Source of the DNA: Diplonema japonicum | Lineage: Eukaryota; Euglenozoa; Diplonemea; Diplonemida; Diplonemidae | NCBI GenBank assembly: GCA_964019335.1 | Contig: OZ025669.1 | Location: 600,001-664,000, forward strand | Length of the DNA: 64,000 nt | Direction of reading: 5' to 3' | In this document: positions 9,979-19,627 of the stretch, one piece after another | How the letters are laid out: each line of letters opens with the position of its first letter | Numbering within the stretch: position 1 is the first letter of the stretch | Program-made: the position numbers and the translations under genes | Notes under the pieces: generated by a model | What the model was told of the DNA's origin: nothing | Database searches by the model: none | What the model saw: only the letters and a program-made list of their open reading frames with translations

Positions 9979-12612
9979 TCATCTTGTTGGCTGCCTCGTC
10001 GCACCACCACGGGGGATGAAGCCGGAGAGGAATCTCATCAATTTTTGGTTTGCAGGGTAATAAGGGGACGGGAATTTGTAGTACGAGACGATCACGATGA
10101 GGGCGAGGTAGTCCTGATAGTCCGCCCCTTGGCTGGGGCAGAGCCTTTGATACGTCTGCTGAAGGGACAGGTGTGTGAGACTTTCGTCGACCAGTCGGTA
10201 CTCTTCTGCAAGGCGTCTGAATGCCGGGAAGGTAAGTGTCTTGTTCTGCCCGCCATGGGTTGTTACTAAGTAGCTCGTGTAGACTTTGGTGAGGGCACCT
10301 CTGTAGTCACTGAAGACCTTGCGGACGTCTTCATCATTCATGATGGCGGCAATGCCGTCTAGTGTGATGTACAGGGCATTGGGCAGCACGTGCTTCTCGA
10401 GGAGGTGCTGCATTTTTGCTGATAGTAGACTGTTTTTCGGGAGCTCCTTGACAGATGTGCTGGCCAACAGTGTAAGAAATGAAAAGAATCCCCCTCTGTC
10501 CAGCATCGTCTGGTCGGTCACCCCTGTAGCTCGAAGCATCTCTTGCAGCACTCCGCTCACACCGAGACTCTTCCTAACACTGCGCTTCCTGGCCAGTCCT
10601 AGCATCCCCGGTTCGTCGATCAGTTTGGCATCCTTAAGAAACGACATGATCTCCAATCTCCCCAGCCTGCCCGCCACACAGTAGTTCTTAAACACCTCAT
10701 CAAGCCTCTTCAGGTTTGCAGTCATGATGGCAGCCACAAGATCTCTCTCCTCAGGGGACTCCATGCCAGCATCAAAAGCATCCAACAGTTCAACAGAATA
10801 GTTTACTGGGTCGTACAGTACAGGGCGGCCACTGCACTGCGGGATGAAGTCTGCTAAGTACTCCGTTTCCATCTGCTGGATGGAGCTTATGTTTCTGCTC
10901 AAGAAGCTCTCCCTGCTCGCCACCTCGCTTAGACAGGCCAGCCGTTTGTCTGCCGCGTTCCTGATGGCCTGCATTGTGGTGCAAGACTTAAATATGTCAA
11001 TCGTGTTGCCGGTGCTTGCGAACTCGGGATCCGCGTCTTCTGTGGCCAACCACCGGCTGCTCTGCGATGTGTCCAGCAAGACCTTCGCGATGCCTGTGGC
11101 AACACTCATTCTGAGGGGTGAGAACATTATGTAGTCGTCATTACTGCAGCTGGGCAACTTAAATCCGAGGTTCTTGCACACATCATGGAGCAATTTCACA
11201 CAGGCGTCAAGCGTGTTGGCTCCACGGATCTGCTTGATGCTCACTTGCCTCGACGACAGCGAGTGCACCACCAGCAGCGTGGCCTTGAAGTCTACAACGG
11301 CAATCATTTCTTGCTGCGGTCTAGAGACTGCTAGTTTCGACGGGAACAACGTGACGCTTGCCTCGCCTTCGTCGAAGACAGAGGACCAGTAACTAGCACA
11401 TCTGACTGCTATCCACGATGATAGAAGGTCAAGCAACGAGGTGCCCTGCTCAACATGTTGCTCGATGACTTGGCACAGCTGTGTTCTTGCACGGTTCCGC
11501 TCAGGGTCAGTGTGCGGCAGGTGCAGATCGAGCACGTTCTGCAGTTTAGCTAATTCAGCACTCATCTCGCTGTCCTTGGTCGCAGTACGGTGCTTCAAAA
11601 CTGACAGCTGGCTGGCAATTTCATTCCTGTGCAGCTCGAGGCGCTCATTCTTTTTCTGAAGTTCGTCATTGTGGATGCGAAGCCTCTTTGCTTGCACACT
11701 TAATTCTTCTTGTTTCTCCTTAAGTTGAGTGTTGCTCCTTGCCTGGTTATGGCGGATGGTCAGCTCCAGCTCTTTGACCGTATGTTCAAAGGCCCGCAGC
11801 TTCTCCGCACTGTTTTCGATAATCTGGTTGTCTGCTTCGATCTGCTCGCCCAGCAAGCGTCGTTCTTTTTCTGTATGCGCGCACTTCCGCCATGCGTTGA
11901 AGACGCGCTGCTGCGTGCTCTGAACGCCTGCTTGGAGAACCCTTCTCACAACACGCATCCTAGGATCATGAGCATTTTGTTTCTGCGTTCCGTGCAGTTC
12001 TCTGAGGGTCCTGCATGACGAGTACACGGCAGCGAGGGCATCAAACTCTTGTAGTGTGTCGAGGGTCGTGAGTGGTGTAACCTTTGGTTCCGTACAAAAC
12101 AGATGCATATGCACTTGCCCCCTGACATTGTTGGCGATCTCGGAAAAAGTTGTTGATAAAGTGCTGCAAAAGGCTAAGATCGCGTCTAACCGAGCGCACA
12201 GTAGAGAGGAGTCGGGAACGGTGGTTAGCGGCCTTGAGGTGCACAGTGACTCCGTGTGTTGTAGGTCGATGCGTCTCGTGTCGCGGCTCGTCGCTTCATT
12301 AAGCTGATGTGAGATGATGGCCCACTTGTCGTCCAAAACGGCTCCCAGCTGCATCTTTTCAACTGCCACCCGAAGGGCGTTCTGCATTGCATCGAACCCA
12401 GAATGTTGTGAGCTCTCGAGTACCTTCTTCGCAGACGACACGTTGCCCTTCTTACAGCTCTGCATGCCACTCATTAAAGGTGGCAGTTCCACGCACCCCA
12501 CGGGCCTCTGTCGTGCACTCCTCCTGGGTTTTCCCTCAGGGGGCAATGGGTCCAATCGGTCATTGTGGGACACCGGTGAAGCATGCCTCTGCACCATCTT
12601 GTCTGCAGGCAT
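9979..12612 (-). CDS. Coiled-coil protein, unknown
   Basis: 877 aa in a single exon. The N-terminus (1-60) is basic and disordered. Residues about 220-360 form a long heptad-rich coiled coil (LRAFEHTVKELELTI onward). The C-terminal 300 residues are a helical domain with periodic hydrophobics and loops such as DEPGMLGLARK, resembling paired helices of EF-hand-like repeats but lacking clear calcium ligands. No catalytic motif is seen. The mix of coiled coil and degenerate EF-like helices is typical of flagellar or cytoskeletal proteins, and the next gene downstream is an axonemal dynein subunit, but a cytoskeletal role is only a guess. The ATG follows a pyrimidine tract ending TTTCTAG. Confidence 0.75.
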   Translation of the reverse strand: MPADKMVQRHASPVSHNDRLDPLPPEGKPRRSARQRPVGCVELPPLMSGMQSCKKGNVSSAKKVLESSQHSGFDAMQNALRVAVEKMQLGAVLDDKWAIISHQLNEATSRDTRRIDLQHTESLCTSRPLTTVPDSSLLCARLDAILAFCSTLSTTFSEIANNVRGQVHMHLFCTEPKVTPLTTLDTLQEFDALAAVYSSCRTLRELHGTQKQNAHDPRMRVVRRVLQAGVQSTQQRVFNAWRKCAHTEKERRLLGEQIEADNQIIENSAEKLRAFEHTVKELELTIRHNQARSNTQLKEKQEELSVQAKRLRIHNDELQKKNERLELHRNEIASQLSVLKHRTATKDSEMSAELAKLQNVLDLHLPHTDPERNRARTQLCQVIEQHVEQGTSLLDLLSSWIAVRCASYWSSVFDEGEASVTLFPSKLAVSRPQQEMIAVVDFKATLLVVHSLSSRQVSIKQIRGANTLDACVKLLHDVCKNLGFKLPSCSNDDYIMFSPLRMSVATGIAKVLLDTSQSSRWLATEDADPEFASTGNTIDIFKSCTTMQAIRNAADKRLACLSEVASRESFLSRNISSIQQMETEYLADFIPQCSGRPVLYDPVNYSVELLDAFDAGMESPEERDLVAAIMTANLKRLDEVFKNYCVAGRLGRLEIMSFLKDAKLIDEPGMLGLARKRSVRKSLGVSGVLQEMLRATGVTDQTMLDRGGFFSFLTLLASTSVKELPKNSLLSAKMQHLLEKHVLPNALYITLDGIAAIMNDEDVRKVFSDYRGALTKVYTSYLVTTHGGQNKTLTFPAFRRLAEEYRLVDESLTHLSLQQTYQRLCPSQGADYQDYLALIVIVSYYKFPSPYYPANQKLMRFLSGFIPRGGATRQPTR

Positions 12613-12726
12613 GAATGGAAACTAGAAAGAATTCACTATGATAGGAACGAAGTAGTTAGCAACGGCTGCCGAAAGATCGGAACAGTGCTGCTTCAGGGGG
12701 GGTTCATGGAAATGAAACCGATCAGC

Positions 12727-15033
12727 TTAAATATATGCAGCAGTTCGTGTCAAGTGGCAGCCGTCTTTCAGCAAACATGCAACATGGTGCAGCACCTTGT
12801 CGCCCGTGAATTCAGCGTGTTCTCGTATTCTTTCGTAGTCCTTTTTGGTAAAGGCATCAGCGTACCCGGGACCCCATTCCCAAGGCTGCTCTACTGAGCC
12901 CTCCGACTGACTGTTATCATCAGAATCATAATTAATACTACCTTGATCCTCTGTAGTTGTATTTTCTCTGCGACAGTTCGCTTCAAAAACCAGCAGGGTG
13001 CTGTTCTTGACAGCCCATTCATCAACTGGGCGTACGATCCTCTTGAGCCGCGGGTCGTGTACAGCGGAGCATGTGCTCCCCGGAATGGTTCCGTGCAGGC
13101 AGAATGTATTTAATTCGAAGGCGGCGGAGCTCAACGTTGCAGCAAGTGGCACGCACGACCCTATCACCGTGATGAACTTCTGAGCATGTCCGATGTTTGC
13201 CCGCAGAACATTTCCGCACGCAATGCCAACATGCGCCCTGGGAAGAGAGGATATATTCAGCATTTTGACGAACCTAAAAGAGCTCTCCAGATGCGAGATA
13301 CATGTCCTTGCAGTATTCCACCCTATCACGACCGCAGTCGACAGCACAGTGAACACCGTCCCGCCTGTCCTCTCCAAACACAGCAAAACCATTGACACGG
13401 CCTCAGACATGGCTGGCACCAAGGAAGACATCGTGTTCAACGAGATATTCCATGTTTTCGTCTCATGCAGTGGAATTAAGATGACATGCCCTATGGTCAC
13501 GCCTACCTCCTTCCCGGCAGCAGTGTTCGGCTTAGCAGGGCTGACCACCGAAGAGACAATTGATAATCTAACATCAATGTCATTCATAGGGATCCCCTCT
13601 TTTCTTTCTGCAAGCCCTTGTGGGTACAGTGTGATGAGGTCAGACGGCTGTTTAATGCCTTTGAGGCGGACACCCTTCTTCAAAGATGAAGTGATACCAC
13701 AAAGCACATCTTGCGGCAGCAAGCGCATGACACTCTCTGAAAGAGTAACGCCGCCTGCGGCCCCCGCACTCTCGATACGGGATGCCATGTTTACGTTGGA
13801 ACCAAAGTAGTCGTACCTTCCTGTGACCGGGTTGGGTTCGGTGTCCACCTCCCCGTAGTGAACGCCTACTCGGATGTTTATCCCGTTCCACGTGCCCTTT
13901 ATCTGCGGGCAGCGTGGTGACAGGCTCAGTTCGGGCGGCCACGCCTCTTCCAGAAGCATCTTTTGCGCGAGCAACCCGAACCTGCAACCCTCCTCCGGGT
14001 TATCAAATGCCACCATGAAGGCATCGCCTATCGTTTTCACCTCATACCCGTCGTACTCCTTGATGCAGCATCGAAGCACTTTGTTGTGAATGTGCAACGA
14101 CTTCCGCATGGCGTCAGGGCAGAGCTCCCACGTGGATGTCGAGCCTACGATGTCTGTGAAGACAATTGCGACCTCCCCCTGCGGTGCGGGGCGTCTTGTT
14201 TGCGTTTTCTCGTCGTGATGCTCGAACAGCGCAACAGGAAGGAAGGGTTTATATGACCGCAGGTTTTCAAGAATCTCGCTGAAGGCGTCGTGCAAGGACT
14301 GCGGGAGCGGGATTTGCAACAGGGTGGTCTCTGCTGCGTCGAGGTCGAAGGCTGCTAAGGACTTTGCGATGGATTCTGCAGCCTTGATCGAATTAAGTAT
14401 TTTACTCTGCTCGGAGAGAACGGCGTTTGCAAAACCGCGGGTGAAGTAAAAGTCCATGTAAAAAATAAACATGACTGGGACGTAGGTAAACAGTGCCGCC
14501 GTCCCTTGGGCACACGGGGGTTTATCGCAGTCGACCACGTCCTTACGTTCCCCGTATGTTTTGAGGCCAACACCTTCGATGTCATAAAGACCAAAGCGGA
14601 AACTGGTCTCGATGGCGTCCACCAATAGCCAAACTGAAACACAGGCAAGGATCGAGATGGTGGTAGATGAGGGCATCTCGCACACCAGGAGAATGTCTAA
14701 AATAACAACAAAAGCGGACCACATCCTCGACCTCCCCCCTGCCGCCGCTGCAAAATCAATAATACATAAGGATATAGCACTTGCAGCAGCAGCCACATTG
14801 ATCAACTTTATCGATACCTCTTTTTTGATGAGAAGTATCCAAACAATAGGGACATAGGTCATGACACAGACCATGCACGCAACAGAGACAATGGACCACA
14901 TTATGAGAAAGGGGATACAAATACCTATGGCTGCGATGCAGAATGACAGTAATACGTTTTTTCGCAGCTTTGTCAGCGGGGTGTCCGTGTCACGATGTGA
15001 CCTTTGCAGCAAGCGAATGCAGCATTGCTCCAT
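12727..15033 (-). CDS. Membrane class III adenylyl cyclase with degenerate second domain
   Basis: 768 aa. Six predicted membrane helices (about residues 25-215) are followed by a class III cyclase domain (about 285-470). Metal ligands are D294 (in VFTDIVGST) and D337 (in KTIGDAF). The purine-selecting pair is K333 and D408, the adenylyl type; guanylyl cyclases carry Glu and Cys or similar. Transition-state residues N415 and R419 lie in NVNMASR. The product is therefore probably cAMP. A second cyclase-like domain (about 510-690, with HVGIACGNVL and TVIGSCVPLAATL) lacks the metal aspartates and the Asn/Arg pair, so it is likely a regulatory C2 partner. The layout resembles half of an animal transmembrane cyclase more than trypanosomatid receptor cyclases, which have one membrane helix. 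An ATG 38 codons inside the open frame was chosen because a pyrimidine tract and CAG lie just before it. Confidence 0.85.
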   Translation of the reverse strand: MEQCCIRLLQRSHRDTDTPLTKLRKNVLLSFCIAAIGICIPFLIMWSIVSVACMVCVMTYVPIVWILLIKKEVSIKLINVAAAASAISLCIIDFAAAAGGRSRMWSAFVVILDILLVCEMPSSTTISILACVSVWLLVDAIETSFRFGLYDIEGVGLKTYGERKDVVDCDKPPCAQGTAALFTYVPVMFIFYMDFYFTRGFANAVLSEQSKILNSIKAAESIAKSLAAFDLDAAETTLLQIPLPQSLHDAFSEILENLRSYKPFLPVALFEHHDEKTQTRRPAPQGEVAIVFTDIVGSTSTWELCPDAMRKSLHIHNKVLRCCIKEYDGYEVKTIGDAFMVAFDNPEEGCRFGLLAQKMLLEEAWPPELSLSPRCPQIKGTWNGINIRVGVHYGEVDTEPNPVTGRYDYFGSNVNMASRIESAGAAGGVTLSESVMRLLPQDVLCGITSSLKKGVRLKGIKQPSDLITLYPQGLAERKEGIPMNDIDVRLSIVSSVVSPAKPNTAAGKEVGVTIGHVILIPLHETKTWNISLNTMSSLVPAMSEAVSMVLLCLERTGGTVFTVLSTAVVIGWNTARTCISHLESSFRFVKMLNISSLPRAHVGIACGNVLRANIGHAQKFITVIGSCVPLAATLSSAAFELNTFCLHGTIPGSTCSAVHDPRLKRIVRPVDEWAVKNSTLLVFEANCRRENTTTEDQGSINYDSDDNSQSEGSVEQPWEWGPGYADAFTKKDYERIREHAEFTGDKVLHHVACLLKDGCHLTRTAAYI

Positions 15034-15758
15034 GTTGGGAAGGGGACTGAAACAAAATGTGTCCTGCGGAGGTGTGGTCGCCAAGGTACAAAAAAGCAAG
15101 TGGGAGGGGGAAAGTAGAAATACGAAAAGAAAAAAAGAAAACCGCAAAACCAGAAGTTACCATTTTTTTTTATTATTATTTTTATTTTATTTTCTTTTTA
15201 AACAAACGCGCTTTGTCCCAGCCTTGATGACGAAGAATATTTTCGCAGGCGAATGCTATAATCACCCCTCTCGTTCTCTTCTTCTTTTTTCCTCCCACCA
15301 TAAGATCTTTAAAAACTCGGCTGAGCCGGGGGCGAATATAGTTTTTCCAAACGGTGTGTGTGCTTTTTTTTTCTTCCGGTTTTACAGCAAAAAAAAAAAA
15401 AAGAAAAAAAATTCAAAATAAGAAACAGAAAGAAGAAGAAAAAAGAAGACTAACGCGATCCGGGCCAGGCAAATAAAGGCATGCTTATTGAGAAAAGTAA
15501 ACACACGCCAAAAAAGAAAAAAAAAAAAAAGCAACAGCCCTCCCAGATATGACCTTGATTGCTGGCCTGAAAGCCACGGCTCTTCAACGTAGCGCCTAGT
15601 CATGAGGGAAACAAGTGCAGTTACGGCAGTGTGGAAGCATTTTTTCTATCTTACCCACCGCATCGCCGCATCGCCCAGGAAAGGGGCATGGAGATGGAGA
15701 TATATGTATGGAACAAGGACCGAACAGGCGGTGAGGGAGGTGGCCGCCGGCTCACTGG
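15034..15758. other. Intergenic gap
   Basis: The gap is low-complexity pyrimidine and purine runs from about 15100 to 15530 and then about 200 bases of ordinary composition (15540-15750). No gene or RNA is recognised. A short minus-strand frame starting at 15603 quickly becomes poly-Phe and lacks a preceding acceptor. Confidence 0.6.
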
Positions 15759-17519
15759 TTATTCTGTTATTATAGCAGTGCAGGATTGGCAAAGCCGTTC
15801 AGTGTGAGCTGGGTTTCGCGAGGAGGGTCGTTGGGGTGCACACTCTCCACAGTATAGCAGCCCACAACCTCTGCAATGATGTCGCCTGACGAAAAAAGTA
15901 AATGTGGCACTACAAGCACGGCATGTTGCTCTACCAGAGTCAGGCTCCCATTGGGATTCAGGAGGGTACAACGCGGCAGGTGTGCTGAGTGCACGTGGTG
16001 GTGGTGTAGACGGACGAGAGGACACGGCTGACGACATCTGAGATCTCCGTCTGCGTCTCTCAGTGGGCCGCTCGTTTTCCTCATCTCTATGGTGTCTTTC
16101 CCTTTCTCGATCTCTCTCCCTCTCTCGTTCCCTCACCCTACCATGTCGTGGCGTGGTGCACACAACACACACTGTTGCTTCTTCCATGTTTACTAATGTA
16201 CACACTGTGCATGTCCATCCAGCAACCTCTGCCGGAGGCTCTATTTCCACCACTGGATGTTCTTCTCTCTCAACCCTAGAATCATCAACCCCTTCCGCCC
16301 CGCAGCCAACACCGCCATCGCTGCTTTTTCTCTTTGGTCTTGAACTCTGGCACATCGTGCAGGTTTCTGCTGTGCTCTTATTTATGTACGTGCACGCGGG
16401 GCACTCCCACTCTTCCGCCGAGAAGACTTCGCTACCCTCGTTGATGGTCTGCTGCAGTTGCTCGGCGATGGCTTGGTCCTCTTCGTCTTGGTATGAGGAC
16501 ACTGGAATGCCTTCGTAGCTAAGGGCAGAGATGATAACGTCCGCAAGGCCCTCCTCCTTAAGGAAGTCTTCTTTAGAGATGGACAGGTGTGATGTGCTGC
16601 TGTCGCGCAGCGGGCTTCCCAGGTTCCCCTTCGTTGCAAAGAGCACAAACACCTCACGAACCATTGCGGCTAGCTGTGAAGCAGAGCTGTGAGAAGGAAA
16701 GCTCTTGATGATGCCTCTGGAGACGGCGCCCTCCGTGAGGAAGCCTTTGGCATTGGTGTCAAAGAACTCGAACCAAGCCCCCCGGTCACGGGCGATGGCA
16801 GGGGGTGGCTTCTCGCGCCGCCCAGGGAGGTTCATCCGTACGAACTCAAACAGCCCATCCGCATGTGTCCATTCAATGATGCCTGTGTTGTTTCTGTCCC
16901 ACTCCTTCCACTTGTTCCTGACTACCGCGTCAAGAAGCTCAGAGTCGGTGTTGACCGTGGCAAGGAGCACCTCCTGCACCTCTTGGAGGTCCAGAGTGTC
17001 ACCCTCCCTTGTGGATGCCAGGCGGAACCACTGCTTGGGATCGGTCCTCGGGTCGGGCATCCGTAGTACTATCGCAAACGGATTGCGGCAAAGGGGGCAC
17101 CTGTACAGGTGGCTGTTGTCGGGGCGCAGGTCCTTGACACAAGGTTCGTGGAAGTAGTGGCGGCATATCCTTTGACGGTCAGTGTTGATGAAGACAACTG
17201 TTTGCCCGTTGCAGAGAGGTTCGAAGCACACAGCACACTCAGCATGATGCGACGCTTCTTCTGCCGCGTACCTGGCGGAAGAGTAAGCCTTGCCACCTTC
17301 GAACGCACTCGTGTAATTATCTTCTTCGTTGGTGTCAAGGAGTGCTTCCAGCATGTCCATCGACTTTGCAGGCGGCAACCCCTCGGCGGTGGCTGCCGTC
17401 ACCTCGCCATTACCAGGCTCCCCGGCAGGTGCTGGTGGTGTATTTGTTTGGAATAAAAACGAATCAAAGAAATCGTCATGCTCCACCGTCCCAGGGGCTG
17501 GCACAGTGAGCGCTTCCAT
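15759..17519 (-). CDS. RING-H2 / EF-hand / RanBP2 / FYVE multidomain protein
   Basis: 586 aa, single exon. In order: a RING-H2 finger (C95, C98, C119, H121, H124, C127, C141, C144); two EF-hand-like loops (208-219 starting DRNNTG, and 254-265 starting DTNAKG); a short acidic helix (about 344-358) resembling a ubiquitin-interacting motif; two RanBP2/NZF-type fingers (about 370-391 and 434-455); an Arg/Glu-rich stretch; and a C-terminal FYVE finger with WEPD, RRHHCRGCG and the late RLC. FYVE domains bind PI3P on endosomes, RING-H2 fingers recruit E2 enzymes, and NZF fingers can bind ubiquitin. An endosomal, calcium-responsive E3 ligase is a reasonable inference. I know no standard family with this exact architecture. 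The start follows a tract ending TTTTACAG. Confidence 0.85.
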   Translation of the reverse strand: MEALTVPAPGTVEHDDFFDSFLFQTNTPPAPAGEPGNGEVTAATAEGLPPAKSMDMLEALLDTNEEDNYTSAFEGGKAYSSARYAAEEASHHAECAVCFEPLCNGQTVVFINTDRQRICRHYFHEPCVKDLRPDNSHLYRCPLCRNPFAIVLRMPDPRTDPKQWFRLASTREGDTLDLQEVQEVLLATVNTDSELLDAVVRNKWKEWDRNNTGIIEWTHADGLFEFVRMNLPGRREKPPPAIARDRGAWFEFFDTNAKGFLTEGAVSRGIIKSFPSHSSASQLAAMVREVFVLFATKGNLGSPLRDSSTSHLSISKEDFLKEEGLADVIISALSYEGIPVSSYQDEEDQAIAEQLQQTINEGSEVFSAEEWECPACTYINKSTAETCTMCQSSRPKRKSSDGGVGCGAEGVDDSRVEREEHPVVEIEPPAEVAGWTCTVCTLVNMEEATVCVVCTTPRHGRVRERERERDRERERHHRDEENERPTERRRRRSQMSSAVSSRPSTPPPRALSTPAALYPPESQWEPDSGRATCRACSATFTFFVRRHHCRGCGLLYCGECAPQRPSSRNPAHTERLCQSCTAIITE

Positions 17520-17580
17520 ACTGCATGTAGGCGCCTGTAAAAGGTAATCAATAACACAGGAGTAACAAATTACAATACAA

Positions 17581-18861
17581 TCACGAGCGTACTATGTGGT
17601 GGGGGCGGGACAGCCTTGGAGGGCGCGGTGGGGACACACTCCGACTGTCTAAAGCATCCTTGGGAAACGCCACACCCACACGCTTCGTGGGTGAGAGTGA
17701 GCCAGTGGGCCATGCTGTGGACTCGGGTCTGTCGAACGGGTTGGGTCGTGTGGAGGAAGGCCACGCTTTGGATGTGCGCTGCGAGGAAGTGGCTAAGGGC
17801 TTGACTCTGACTGCGTTAACCGCAAAACCACGACTTTTCAACAAGCCACCTCCAGCCTTAGGCTTGAGGGGGTGCTCTTTGGGGTACGCGATAGTTGGCG
17901 GAAGCGGGGACAGCTTCATTTTCGGCAGCGAAACAGGCTGCAGCGGCACAGGCTGTGTTACATAAGTCGGGTGTGACAGTGGTATAGGCTTTGGCTTTCG
18001 AGACGCAAGGGCTTCACAGCCCTCCCACTGATATTTAATCCACTCAAAATTGCAAGGGTTCAAAGAGTACAGGAAGCCCTCGCCTGATATTATAACTACT
18101 GTATCCTTGTACACGACAGTCATCAGCGGGATGGTCGAGCTGGGTAGAGCCCCCGTGAGGTTCGCAACTGCACCAGGGGTTCCATCTTGTTCAAACCACC
18201 AGCACCTTGTTGTAGTCATAATGCCCAGAAGGCCCGTGACGGTAGCACACGTCAGCAAGGGGTTCACCGACTCCACGTCGCCGGTCATGACCCAGCCGCC
18301 TTCTTGGAAGCTGTACACGTCACCGTTGCAACGTAGCAGCAGCGCGTTGTGCATCGCCGAGATCGAAACTTCATAAGACGGCACTCTGGGAAGACAGGCC
18401 GGCACTGCTATGCACCGCCATATTGACGCGGTTGTGTTTAGCACGTAGAACCTCGTGGGCTCGCCTGTGTAGAGAAAGATTTCCGCGTTTCGCGAAGATG
18501 TAGCGTATCCGGAACCAGCTTTTGGATAATCTCCAGAGCAAGTAACACGCTCCCACGCACAGGTGGCGAGGTTCAGCACAGGCAACTTGTTCAAGTCTTC
18601 CGGTTCTCTTTGAGGCGTGTTAACTCCGCCAAGCACGTACATCATGGTTCCAAGCAATTCGCAACTGTGGTCCTTGACACCCCACGGCCTTACCCCCTCC
18701 ACCTGCAACTCTCCTAAACACGGTATGGTCCGTGCGTTGTCGTCTATCCCTGTCAACGCAAACTGCAGCACTTTATCCGAAAGGGTTCCATCCTCTTCGC
18801 CGCCATACAACAGCAGGGTATTGCGGTATACCACTGCGGCATGTCCCCTTGGGATCCTCAT
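17581..18861 (-). CDS. Kelch-repeat beta-propeller protein
   Basis: 426 aa from the first in-frame ATG. Residues 1-280 contain kelch-type blades: RGHAAVVYRNTLLLYGG, MMYVLGGVNTP and later weaker copies with paired Gly followed by aromatic residues. The last 140 residues are Pro/Ser/Lys-rich and disordered. Kelch propellers are interaction modules, and no BTB or other domain is attached. The open frame extends 13 codons upstream without any ATG; that stretch contains an AG acceptor after a pyrimidine-rich run. Partner and pathway are unknown. Confidence 0.75.
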   Translation of the reverse strand: MRIPRGHAAVVYRNTLLLYGGEEDGTLSDKVLQFALTGIDDNARTIPCLGELQVEGVRPWGVKDHSCELLGTMMYVLGGVNTPQREPEDLNKLPVLNLATCAWERVTCSGDYPKAGSGYATSSRNAEIFLYTGEPTRFYVLNTTASIWRCIAVPACLPRVPSYEVSISAMHNALLLRCNGDVYSFQEGGWVMTGDVESVNPLLTCATVTGLLGIMTTTRCWWFEQDGTPGAVANLTGALPSSTIPLMTVVYKDTVVIISGEGFLYSLNPCNFEWIKYQWEGCEALASRKPKPIPLSHPTYVTQPVPLQPVSLPKMKLSPLPPTIAYPKEHPLKPKAGGGLLKSRGFAVNAVRVKPLATSSQRTSKAWPSSTRPNPFDRPESTAWPTGSLSPTKRVGVAFPKDALDSRSVSPPRPPRLSRPHHIVRS

Positions 18862-18961
18862 CACATGGCCTTTGAAGCTGTGAAGGTCGCAGGACAGCAC
18901 GAGTAACGCACACGACTAGTTAAACTAACGATTCGTTCAGCTTCTTGTAAAAGAAGTAAAC

Positions 18962-19582
18962 TCACCACCTTTGGATATCCCGCCTGATACTATTTTGCAG
19001 TAGAGCAGTGCGCCGGAAATAGTCAGCCGACTTGTTGGCCATGCATACTGGCCTGTTGATAAGGTGCCGTCTTACGGGTTGGGTGACGGGCGTAAGTAAC
19101 TTAGCATTGCTGAGCGTCTTAGCGTCGCAGCGTGGTGTGGGTGTCCGTGTCATCGGAAGGTAATGGGGAGGTGACACAGGAAGCGTGACAAAGGGGAGGG
19201 AACGGCAGTGGGATTGCCACGGGTTGTGGACATGGTCAGGCTGCATGAGGTCTTTAATGGTCACTTCTGGAGGGGTGCGTTCAGCGTTCCTCAACGCGGA
19301 CTTCAAAACATGCTCTGGCTTTTTGTATGCACACCCTAGTTGCGTTGTAGTCACTGCCCCAGGCACCTCTTCCTTACTTGGCGGGCAACAGTTCAGCAGC
19401 CCCACCAGCGACCTCTCAGCACCTCCCCGCCGCCTCTTCCCATTTTTATACGTAATATCAACCACATTATTGTACGTGTTGTACTCAGCACCCCATACAG
19501 ACCGGTAGCGTTCGGCAGACCTAGGTTTAGGTGGCTTCAGAAACCCAGATATGGAGAACAATGATGCTGTTGGATCGCTCAT
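18962..19582 (-). CDS. Unknown basic protein
   Basis: 206 aa, rich in Pro, Arg, Lys and Thr, with little predicted regular structure and no membrane segment. Short motifs such as ERYRSVWGAEYNTY and PVCMANKSADYF look specific rather than random, and the gene has normal spacing to its neighbours. The ATG lies 13 bases after a CACATAG acceptor. No family recognised. It could be a flagellar or microtubule-associated protein of the kind common in flagellates, but nothing proves it. Confidence 0.6.
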   Translation of the reverse strand: MSDPTASLFSISGFLKPPKPRSAERYRSVWGAEYNTYNNVVDITYKNGKRRRGGAERSLVGLLNCCPPSKEEVPGAVTTTQLGCAYKKPEHVLKSALRNAERTPPEVTIKDLMQPDHVHNPWQSHCRSLPFVTLPVSPPHYLPMTRTPTPRCDAKTLSNAKLLTPVTQPVRRHLINRPVCMANKSADYFRRTALLQNSIRRDIQRW

Positions 19583-19627
19583 GTTAGTCAGCACCTATGT
19601 GTGTGGGCAGAACATGCAATGCAGTCA

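Noticed and set aside
15382-15603. 73-codon frame MTRRYVEEPW...
   Set aside because: It becomes poly-Phe after 25 codons and lacks an upstream acceptor; it may be chance.
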